NCBI GenBank assembly: GCA_032209605.1
Contig: JASFXZ010000035.1
Coordinates: forward strand, 2,051,001-2,115,000
DNA from: Mactromeris polynyma
Taxonomy: Eukaryota > Mollusca > Bivalvia > Venerida > Mactridae
Reading direction: 5' to 3'
DNA length: 64,000 bases
Shown: in pieces, positions 46,101 to 58,100 of the stretch
Layout of the letters: each line of letters starts with the position of its first letter
Numbering within the stretch: position 1 is the first letter of the stretch
Position numbers and translations under genes: made by a program
Notes under the pieces: generated by a model
What the model was told of the DNA's origin: nothing
Databases searched by the model: none
Seen by the model: only the letters and a program-made list of their open reading frames with translations

Positions 46101-49100
46101 GATTTGTTATCTTATCTTTTCTGGATATTTTGAATTTTACATTACCAAACGGGTTTTTATTACAAAACGGGTTGTAGGTACATGTATGTGTACGAGTATA
46201 CCAACAATTCTCATACATGATGCGGTTTATGCGCGTTATCAAAAACAATACATGGGTGTTATTACACGTCTGTGACGGCATTTACATTAGAAATACATTA
46301 TAACCTCAAATATATTGAAAATAAAACTAGAAAACTGGTCTTCATAGTGAGGTGGTCTTATTATTAAGGTTATATAAAGAGCAAAAACCGTGAAAATGGA
46401 TTTGAAAAATTTTGATTCTAATTTTGACATGGTCTTATTATTGAGGTGGTCGTTACTTGAATTTTTACTGTAACCATAAAACTTACATATCCAGACGGGC
46501 ACGTTGCAAGATGTGAGCACCATTTTGGGTCGGTCATCTGTTCACAGTTATAGCACATTAGAGAACCTGTAACAAATTGCAACACTATATCAGGTCAATA
46601 GTAAATGTTTGTTTATCACTCGGAACTCTCAAGTCAATAGTACATGTTCGTTTATCACTCGGAACTCTCAAGTCAATAGTACATGTTCGTTTATCACTCG
46701 GAACTCTCAAGTCAATAGTACATGTTCGTTTATCACTCGGAACTCTCAAGTCAATAGTACATGTTCGTTTATCACTCGGAACTCTCAAGTCAATAGTACA
46801 TGTTCGTTTATCACTCGGAACTCTCAAGTCAATAGTACATGTTCGTTTATCGCTCGGAACTCCCAAGTCAATAGTATATGTTTGTTTATCACTCGGAACT
46901 CTCAAGTCAATAGTACATGTTTGTTTATCACTCGGAACTCTCAAGTCAATAGTACATGTTCGTTTATCACTCGGAACTCTCAAGTCAATAGTATATGTTC
47001 GTTTATCACTCGGAACTCTCAAGTCAATAGTACATGTTTGTTTATCACTCGGAACTCTCAAGTAAATAGTACATGTTTGTTTATCACTTGGAACTCTCAA
47101 GTCAATAAGTCACCTACGTTTTATCACTCGGAACTTTCAAGGCAATAGGTCATGTTCTGTCATCACTCGGAACTTTCAAGGCAATAGGTCTAACCGGGCG
47201 GGCTATAATATAATTAAACCTAATGGGCTCTTTCAGGTCTACTTACCTGTAGGTTGAGGAGGGGCTTGTGTTTGTGCTTGATGGGTTGTTGGCGCTGCTG
47301 TTGTTGGCGCTGCTGTTGTTGGCGCTGCTGTTGTTGGCGCTGCTGTTGTTGGCGCTGCTGTTGTTTGCGCTGCTGTTGTTGGTGCTGCTGTTGTTGGCGC
47401 TGCTGTTGTTGGCGCTAGCACTGTTGTTGGCACTGCAGTTGTTGGTGGTGGTAGAGTTGGAGTTGTTGGTGGTTTTGGACTGGCTGTTGGTGCTGAGGTT
47501 GTCGTTGTCATATTAGTTGGTGCCTAGCCAGATAAACATGATACCAATAGTAAGGTGAATACTGTATAGGTGGATTGCCAGATAAACATGATATAAATAA
47601 TGAGGTGAGTGGAGAGTGCTGAGTGCTGATTGCAAAGTGTTTTGTGGAGAGTGCTGAGTGGAGAGTGCTGAGTGGAGATTACTGAGTGGAGAATGCTGAG
47701 TGGAGAATGCTGAGTGGAGAGTGCTGAGTGGAGAATGCTGAGTGGAGAGTGCTGAGTGGAGAGTGCTGAGTGGAGAATGCTGAGTGGAGAATGCTGAGTG
47801 GAGAATGCTGAGTGGAGATTACTGAGTGGAGAATGATGAGTGGAGAATGCTGAGTGGAGAATGCTGAGTGGAGAATGCTGAGTGGAGAATGCTGAGTGGA
47901 GATTACTGAGTGGAGAATGCTGAGTGGAGAATGCTGAGTGGAGATTACTGAGTGGAGAATGCTGAGTGGAGAATGCTGAGTGGAGAGTGTTGAGTGGAGA
48001 ATGCTGAGTGGAGAGTGCTGAGTGGAGAGTGCTGAGTGGCAGGTGCTATGTGGAGAATGCTGAGTGGAGAATGCCGAGTGGAGAGTGTTGAGTGGAGAAT
48101 GCTGAGTGGAGAGTGTTGAGTGGAGAATGCTGAGTGGAGAGTGTTGAGCGGAGAGTGCTGAGTGGAGAATGCTGAGTGGGAGTGTTGAGTGGAGAGTGTT
48201 GAGTGGAGAATGTTGAGTGGAGAGTGTTGAGTGGACAATGCTGAGTGGAGAGTGTTGAGTGGAGAGTGCTGAGTGGAGAATGCTGAGTGGAGAGTGTTGA
48301 GTGGAGAGTGCTGAGTGGAAAGTCCTATGTGGAGAGTGCTGAGTGGAAAGTGATGAGTGGCAAGTGCTGAGTGCAGAATGATAAATGCTGAGTGTTAAGT
48401 GCAGAATAGTAAGTCAAGAGTGCTGAGTGCAGAATGGTACGTGCAGAGTACTGAGTGCAGAATGGTAATTGCAGAGTGCTGAGTGCAGAATGGTAATTGC
48501 AGAGTGCTGAGTGCAGAATGGTAATTGCAGAGTGCTGAGTGCAGAATGGTAATTGCAGAGTGCAGAGTGCTGAGTGCAGAGTGGGGAGTGGAGAGTTCAG
48601 ACTGCTAAGTGCAGAGTGCTGAGTGCAGAATGTTGAGGAATGTTTATACTTTTTGGGCCCAAATATACTAAACATACCATTGTAGTGGGATTGACTCCAC
48701 ATTTATTGTTGCAGCGGTCCGTGTCACAACAAAGATGGCAATAGACATGTCCAATATCCCTCAATGAGTGAGGTAACACAGCTTTACAAACCTACAACAT
48801 GAAATATATACTTGTCAAATGTTCTAACCTACAAGTACATTTTCACATACGACGTCATTTTTTCGAATTCATCAGGTCCGTAATTTTATTTCGAATAACA
48901 CATAGTTTCGAATAGTTGATTTCAATTCGAGGTGCCTAACAAGATTCATCGGGACCTGATATTTATTTCGGATGATACAAATATACCATTGACCGGCTCA
49001 ACAGACAATTGATTTGATAATAAATGTTGTTTTTTTATAAAACAGCAAGTAGCTTTTTGATTAACGTATTTAATATTTCATCAACAACTCATAACTATCT

Positions 49101-52100
49101 TGTATGAGCGTCGATTTAAGAATAGCAGCTCTGTCTACTGCCCTGACTCTAGGTGATCAGCCAATGAAAACCTGTTTCAGGAAATACTGACCAATAGACA
49201 ATGCTTACACAATAGCGGTATGCTTAACTAATCATTTTAATTGACAGTATCGTGTGGTTTTATTAACCACGCACAATTCAATAAGAATATATTACCTGGA
49301 CCATTACATTTAAAAATAGGTGTATTGAAATATTTGTGTTTGTCCGTAAGCTTGACGGAGAAAAATTGATAGAAAAGTAATCCAAACAGCAGACATAGCT
49401 TTACGAACGAGAGCATTGCCTTACCTAAATTGGCATGAATTGGTCCTGAAAGCATATATACTTGTTCGCAGTCAATTTAACAGCACTATAATGGTAACTA
49501 TAATTTGTTTATAATACATAATTATGGTTTATTCAGGCATCCGTGGGAATATGAATTGAAATGCTACCCAATCAGAAATACGTCATATTTAATTGCGGAA
49601 AATATTCAAAATAAACCTGGTATGTCATTTACCGTGTGACTCTCACATTTGGCAGTGAAACGTCTACCACCATCTGCTCCAGCATTACCTTCGTGCAACA
49701 TACAAAGCTGAAAGAGAGAAAATAAGCAAGGAATATCTTTAAAAAAAAATTAACGGCGCCTTCCATAATGAAATAATGTTTTCTGAAACTTGTTGAAAAA
49801 TAAATCCTTACAAAAAATGAACTCGGATCTATATATTCTACAATCATAGACAAGCTAGCTCAAACTGTCATTTAGCTTTTGTTCATGCATATATTTAAAT
49901 TTGATACACATCTTTCGATGGGTTAAAAAAATAAGTCTATAGACTCATTGATTGTTCCACTGCACGGAAATCTTTAGTAAAAGGCGAAAGATTTAAGCGT
50001 GATTGTAGTGAAACCAGAGTTGCCTTATTCAGAAATTACAAGTATATATTCATAATCTTAAAAGTTTAATCTTAGTTATTATAACAACCATTTTTTGCAT
50101 TTTTTTAGAAGAAATAGTCAGAAACTATACTAGTATTGTTGGAATATTATATTAAAATTATTTTTATAGAGCAAATGTACAAATATGTTTAATTATTTGA
50201 ATTTATTGTTAAAGGGAGGTAATAAACCAAATGCATGAAATTGAACATTGTCTATATAGCACATAGAGTTAGTTTCTTTTCGAACACATCGCTAATTATC
50301 ACATTGTATGATATTCAAGAACCAATCAGAGTTATACAAGACTAATTTTGATGCAAAGCATCAAAACGGCGGCACAAGTTTTAGGAAGCATGATATTGAA
50401 GATTTATTATTTTGTTTATCAATAAATAAGAAAGTATGATCATCACCAAGCGATAATTCTGGTAAGAATCATCCACAATTCATGACAATTACCTAAAATA
50501 CTTCTTACCATGTTTGTTTTTGTTTTCTTGTGTGGTCACTCAACCAATATGGCGGAAAATGACGCTTCTATAAACCACGTGATTAAATAGACTTTTTCCA
50601 TTGGTCGGTGATAATGTTTCGCGGGAAAATGCTGGTGCATCGATTTACACGAAACGAAGAAAAAAAACGATTACACGAAACGTAGATAGAACGAAACGGA
50701 TCTAAAAATATACATGATTATAACTTCTAGTTTTACAGATCTAAAAGAACTATTGGGATATCAAAAGGGAAAAATATCCACTAAAAATGTCAAAACAACG
50801 TAATTAAAAGTTCAGTTCAACCATCAGCATTTGATCTCGAATGTACTGAATCCGTTTTACTGCCAATGCGTTATTTGAACAACAAATGCTATGACGTTTT
50901 CAACGACAATTTTCATTGGCTGAATTTTGTTTACATATTACCATCAGTACATAACTTATATGGGTCAAGTTAAGGCAATGTATATTGCATAGTTTGGTCA
51001 CTGTATTTATATTTGTACATTATAAACTGCATTCATGAACTTATTAATATGGATTAACATTTTTTGTTTAACAATTTGCTTTTTTATAAGTACAATTTCA
51101 ATTTGCGTGCACAGCATTAGGAACCATTTCCTGAACTTTGATGATGAATTGAGCGTAGTTGTGAAACGAAGCTATGTAATACACGATGCCTAACCGTTTT
51201 CGTGACTAGCTGTTGTAAATTCTTATAAGCATACGTAAAACATTTTTTAAAGCTTTTTATTAACGGTAAAAATACATTTTAAATATTTTGACATTTTTTT
51301 ATTATCAATTAGTACACTTTTTTTATCTGTATAATTAGAATCACGTTTTGTAAGAACAATTTAAAAAAGCATAATACCAATGGCTTCTCCCATTTCGATT
51401 ATGCAACTCCATGTACCTAGATTAAAAATTATTCAAATAGACGACGGCCTGAAGGCCGCCGTCAATAAAGTATGTATTACACACTATGAAAAAAATGCGT
51501 GAATCGAACACTTCATATAAACGTTATCTATCTTTTTTCAAGAGAGGCCTATAAAACCCTTCCAACGTTTTGCTAAAGCGGACCAAACCACATCATGATT
51601 TAACCCTTGCCGTTATTTTTAGCGAATATGACAAAGCATCTCCCGCTTCCAAACTTATAAGAAATGCTATGTAATGCGAATAATCTTACACAAAATAAAA
51701 ATAATTTTAATGGAATCTTGAAAATAACAATCTTCAGAAGGGATTGCCATAGTACTTTGTAAATATAAATGACTGATGAATTATTTAAATATAACTTGTA
51801 TAAATCGATATTGTACGGTCCAGTATACATTATGTGAGGCGCTTGTCATACTATACAGATAATCGGGAAGGGGGGGGGGGGTCTCATACGCAGTGTACAA
51901 AGTACAGATATTTCTGTCAAGTCACAAACATTATAACAATATAGTATTATTTCGTTTTTTTGTATTTTTGTGTTTATGAGATATTGAAATTGTTCAAGTT
52001 ATAAAACAAGAGATATATATCAGGAGGTAAAGAGAGGTTTCGTCAACGGAAGGATTTATCCTCCGATTTGGGGTGGAGAGCAACCTATGTGGTGAATTAT

Positions 52101-55100
52101 TACATACATATTTTGTTTTGATACCCATCTCTCGATGGGTTTAAAAAATAAGTCTATAGACTCATTGATTGTTCCACTGCACGGAAATCTTTAGTAAAAG
52201 GCGAAAGATTTAAGCGTGATTGTAGTGAAACCAGAGTTGCTCTGACCACGAAATTACAAGAATATATTCATAATCTTAAAAGTTTAACCTTAGTTATCAT
52301 AACAACCATTTTTTGCATTTTTTTAAAAGAAATGGTCAGAAACTATATTAGTTTTGTTGATGTATCATTTCAAATTATTTTTATGGAGCAAAGTTACAAA
52401 TATGTTTAATTATTTGAGTTTATTGTTAAAGGGAGGTAATTAACAAAATACATGATTTGAACTGTCTATATAGCAACTTGTGTTAGTTTCTTTTCGAGCA
52501 AATCGCTAACTATCGAATTGTAAAACATTTCAAGAAACAGTCAAAGTTATATAATGTATGTATTACACACTATGAATAAAATACGCTGCATCAAACACTT
52601 CATAACGTTGTCTAGAGAACTATATAAAACCCCTTCCTACGTTTTGGTACGGCGGACCAAACCACACCGTGATTTTAACAGGCGGAACAAAACCATCCTG
52701 ATATTTTAGCGAATATGACAAAACGTTCGTCATTGATGTTAAGCTTTTATGTATTTGATGTTGTGATTGCAAGTGATATATGTGAAAGCTCTGCTTATGT
52801 TTGTGTATGCATCTCTCAGTTCTATGTATGCTATGTATATTTTTTAACTTTTGACTTATCAGTGTATTTACCAGTCCTTTACTGTTTTAACTTGCTATTT
52901 ATTTAATATTAAAACTGTAATGCTTGTAGACTAATTTAAACACATCATGTGTCAATATGTGTATGTTTTGCTTATATCTACAGTTACAGCTGTTTTATGC
53001 TATGTTTTCTTTATACCATATGTTACTACATAGTCGGTTGTAAAAGCTTCCCATCTGAAATGAAATGCTGTTTAAATGTGAATAGATTACACAAAATTTA
53101 AATAATTTTAATGGAATCTTGAACACAACAATCTAGTAGAAGGATTGCCATAGAACTTTGTACATAAAATTGGTTCCTGTATTCTTTAAACCACTTGTAT
53201 AATTCGATATCGTACGTCAAGTATAATTTATGTGAGGTTCTTGTCCTACTAAACAGATAACGGGGTGGGAATCTTATTCGGAACACCTCGGCGATTATTG
53301 GCATAAATAACTTCGTGTGTATTCCGAGCTCTGCCGGATACCGCCGAGTAGTTACGATTGGGACAATCTCATACGCAGTGATCTCCCTTTACAAATTACA
53401 GAAATATAAGCCATCACCAACATTATAACAGTATGGTATTATTTCGGTTTTGTTTTATTTTTTTTATTTATGAGATATTGATATTGTTCAAATTATAAAA
53501 ACACAAATCAGGTGGAGTTTCGTCTGCCAAAGGGTATATAGACGTCACGGGAGAGGTTGTTTAAGGCGATGTATGCCCTTAAAATAGCCATATTTGCTTT
53601 TAAGTAATATTTTTAAAAATACATTTATAATAGCAAGGTGAAATGTTCGATCGTTATATAAAGTCCTTCAACTAATGCTGCTGTAATTGTATACAAATGT
53701 TGAAAAATAATGAAGTTATTTGAACTTTTGGTACTGTCAAATTGTACATGTTGTCCGATAAATCAGGCTAATTTCACACGTTTTAATATTACAAAAGAAA
53801 CACATTTATACAAAGATAATAATCAAATCTACCTCATGCTATAGAGATACAAAGTTTTTATTCCAAAATAACAACAACAGAGACAAGGGGTGAGGACGGA
53901 AAATCTATTTTTTTTTATATTTGTATTGATATGATTTTGAAAATATCTCGATATCATAAGCTAGTATAATTTCTCTCCTTTCCAAAAATACTTTTGATAA
54001 TTAAAATACTTAAAAGAGAATGCTGCGTGCATTTACCGGAATATAAAACATCATCTCAGTCATTCTCCATGTAGAAATGTACAGTGTTTAGAATCCATAA
54101 ATGTGTACATATGGATAAACTTGTCAAAACACTTGGCAAGGCGGTAGCCTTAACTCCTTACCGTTTTGGGGATTGCAAATCTCAAATTATGTAACGTCCC
54201 ATCTTTTGATGTGAACTATTACAAACATTTTATATTTTGATACCCATCTCTCGATGGGTTAAAAAAAAAGTCTATAGACTCATTGATTGTTCCACTGCAC
54301 GGAAATCTTTAGTAAAAGGCGAAAGATTTAAGCGTGATTGTAGTGAAACCAGAGTTGCATTATTGAGTATTATGAACAATTATATACAATTTAATAAAAA
54401 CTAAAACAATGGTTATATATCAGCATGTTTACTATATTTTATATTCTTTATATATTACTGTATAGATAAAATATCATAATTCAAAATAATGATTATTTTT
54501 AAGCAGTATATTGAGACATGTGTGTAATTACTTTCTATAATTAATAAAGGGAGGTAATATACTGATACATTAAAGTTTAAGCATGAAATTGTGTTCGTTT
54601 CTGTCCGAGTACATCGCTATACACATGAATTATGTTAGCTTTTAAAACACTATTTTGTCAGTTGTCGGCAACAATTAATTACAACGACCACTTCAAAATG
54701 AAATACATAATTTTCTAGCCAATTTTAACTGTTTTTCCCTTTATTCAAGACCAGTGTTTAAGCGTCCTAAATGAGGTATTTTTATTGAGGTTTTACTGCA
54801 TTTTGCCACCGATAAGCCAAAATATCAAACCCAATCGCGCATCTTAATTAGTTTTTATCGGGCTTGGAACGGAATTCTTTCCAAGTCATTTTCATAAGGC
54901 AAGTAGCGAGATCGCGAGGTGCCAGACAGGACTCCGTAGTTTCTATTCATATTCTTCTAATGTTCAAATGTACCACAAACTTTCCTTTGAAATTCACTCA
55001 ATTATCAACGATCTCCGTCTAACATTACATATATATATGACTTGCAACATTTAATAGCTCTATCACGGCAACATGTAAATATTAGTTTTTTACTGAATAT

Positions 55101-58100
55101 ATAGACCGTGTAATTGTGTAAATGAAATACATTAGACCCAACCATGAGTGTTATTTTCACATTGGAACATTCCATTTTAGAAAATGGTAATCGGTATGAT
55201 TCGTTGAAACTCGGGTGGTTTAACATCCGTTAAATCGAACATTATCGCGTTCGAAAGATTACTACCTTACTACCGCGGTAGTGTGGTGTGTACTACACGA
55301 AATTTCAAAACAATAGGTTCCAGATTCAACCCTCGAAATTACGTAAAATTACTAAACACCCCTACCTTACTTAAATAAACCATACCATTCCAAAAATAGA
55401 AGCTGAATATCTACATTGATTGATTGATCCAATGTCAAATATCCGAACATTTATCCAATGTCAAATATCCGAACGCACATTCCACGAATTGCGCATGCGC
55501 GTATATATACACAACCGAAGTCTACATAAACAGCGCGATTTGAACAATTAAAATCACTTTCGGCAGTACTAACTTTCAGTAAACATGAGTATTTCCGACA
55601 AAGTTGATGCTAAAGTAAAAGGCAAAAAAGTGATGGTGTTTTCGAAAAGCTCCTGTCCATACTGTAAAAAAGCAAAAGCTGTATTCCAAAAATATATGCG
55701 CGGGAAACTATTGGAATCTAAAGATTACGAGGTGTGGGAAATTGAAAATGAGCCCGACTGTAAGGCAATTCAGGATTATTTAAAGAAAAAGACCGGCTCA
55801 AGAAGCGTAAGTGAGATTACTTATTTAATATTACACGTGTGAAATCTCGTCTTGTAATCTACTCAATACTACAATGTTTTATTGTAAAGTTAAATTTTAC
55901 TTCTATTTTATGTCACGTGACACTCAGATTTATGTATTGTCTACTCAGTTGTCCTATTAAATGACCCGTATAAGTGTACGTTGTTTTGGTTGTATTGTAT
56001 ATATAATTGATTAATTTTGTCAATAAAGTGAATACACGCGACATATTGCTATAAACATTTCTTCGCTACCTGTCATTCTGTGTGTCGTGGGTGGGCTAAC
56101 AAAGATAGTTCAACCGTTAACGTTATTGTTTATTTAGCATTCACTTGCATTTTGAAACGGAGTCGCTTGTCTATAAGACCTTCACTTAAGTCTGATTTTA
56201 ATAATAAAGTTCATTCCTTTAATCAGCAATTATAATCTTCAACTATTTAAACTACATTAAATACAATAAAACCTCAATAATAAGACCACCTTTGGGATCC
56301 TTTGAAAACTGGTCTTCATATTGAGGCAGTCTTTACATTGAGGTTAAATAAAGAGCAAAGCAGTGAAAATGGACTTAAAACTTGTGTTCTAAAATTTAAG
56401 GTCGTCTTATAATTGAGGTGGTCTTTAAGAGAAGTTCCTGTCGTAAATTATATGCTATGTGTACAGAAGCCGCTTTTTAAAAGAGAGAGAGAGAGTATAA
56501 GTTGCTCCAGGGAACGCCATATACAAGTATAAGTTTCTTTCCACACAGACCTCCGGGAAAACAACAAAACATAAGGCATTTGAGGAGAATCAAGGGTACA
56601 TGCGTAAGGGAACATGGGCGCAAGGAATGGCCTGGTCGACCAAAAGGGATAACTAGGAGAATCAAAGAGGGGGATTAATGGCTGGAAAAAGGTCAAGACA
56701 GCTGGCAACAATAAGCCGAAACTAGGGAGAAAATAACATGAACACACTATAAAGTGAAAGTATCGCACAGGGGAAAAGGGAAATTTAACATACATTTAAT
56801 AAACAAGAGGAAAAATGACCATAAAGCGATATACAGCCTTCTGGCTTTTAGAACAGAGGATCTCAGTCAACGAGTCCAAGACCCCGTATACACCTACCCA
56901 GAAAACTGGCAACGGGCCAATAAGTTGATACAACTTTGACACTACGTATTCAAGATGAGATTGTTATAGATCTAGAGGAACTAGCTTTCCAGACAATGTT
57001 CGAATTACTAGCCAAAAATGAATACTGAAATCCCACGTATTCTCGTGTCGATTATATACTGTTCAGTGGGTGTCTGGATTCTTTCTATACCCCGACAGCT
57101 GGAACAATCTCTGTATGACCCTGGGTGTTCGTCTGTTGTTATGTATGTAATGGTTAATAGCTTTTAATGATAAGTTACTGGCTACTTAGTCAATTCACAT
57201 GTATACATGTGTTGGAAATCAGTGACCATATAGCAATTCAGTTCGAGGTAAGCTAGCTGTTAATTCGAATAAAACCCCCAGTATTTTTTACTGACAGTTC
57301 CAAGGCTGTAAATCGCTGTATAATGTTATTTCCCCCACCCTTTCGGCCTATTGTTGCCAGCTGTCTTGACTTGTCATGTGATGTATTCCATCCATTAACC
57401 ATCCTGTTTGTCCTCATTAATTCTCCTTAGTTGTCACTTATGGTCGGCCAGGCCATTCCTCGTGCTCCTGTTTCCTATATGCGTATTTACCCTTGCATCA
57501 AATGTCTGATGTTTTTTGGACTGTAGGTTTTTCCCGGAGGTATGTGTGGAGAGGCATTGTCTTATGTATGTTGCGTTCCCTGTAGCAACTTAATCTCTCT
57601 TGTATGTGGCTTTACACCATAGCAAAATAATCATCGTTTATTTACTTTTTTCAGGTCCCCGCTGTTTTTATAAATGACAAATATATCGGTGGAGGTGATG
57701 ATACCGTGGCTAAAGATATAACTGGAGATTTGAAGAAAGCCTTGCAAAATACTAAATAATCAGCGTATTAGTACCATTGTACAATCAAAGCGCTGAAAGG
57801 GCGATAGTGGTTCGGTATTGAAAACTGGTTTTGAATTCAACACTAGCAGATATTCACCGAAAGCACGAATCATTATTTTTGAATCATTAAATTTAAATGC
57901 TCAGTAAAGATTTCTACCAGTATTGAGTATGTTAAGCAGGTTACTCTCAGAAGTTGAACTATTTTTAACCGATTCACTTACTGGTTATTCTTGCGCCACT
58001 TCCGGAAAAAAGTAGTTTTCGAAAATTGCCATAGAACTAGTTGTTCTACCGAACAACTAAAAACTACAGTGTTCGCTACGTAGTGACAACACTTTTTGTT

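Larger units (their letters stand above)
49900..54660 (-). repeat. Tandemly duplicated U5 locus
   Basis: Units share more than the U5 core. 51468-51845 matches 52557-53275 (downstream flank, AGCGAATATGACAAA, TTTTAATGGAATCTTGAA). 50140-50340 matches 52370-52560, and more weakly 54480-54640 (upstream flank, TTAAAGGGAGGTAAT). The joint between units 2 and 3 is near 52557. Unit 3 contains inserted sequence. Confidence 0.8.

Noticed and set aside
46577..47148. Long overlapping ORFs on both strands (up to 179 codons)
   Set aside because: The 39-bp repeat period is a multiple of three, so all frames stay open by arithmetic. No start context or protein family.
47945..48702. Minus-strand ORFs rich in LSTQHSP-type peptides
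   Set aside because: Translation of the 14- and 28-bp arrays; no splice or domain support.
49280..49455. Signal-peptide-like ORF starting MLSFVKLCLLFGLLFYQFF
   Set aside because: It has a plausible donor (CCAG|GTAATA) but in phase 1, while the next exon accepts phase 0, and it lies between two halves of LU1. It may be an alternative start but cannot be supported.
51443..51463. GC-rich palindrome as a bacterial-type terminator
   Set aside because: Eukaryotic context; a short imperfect palindrome not followed by a T-run at the right place.
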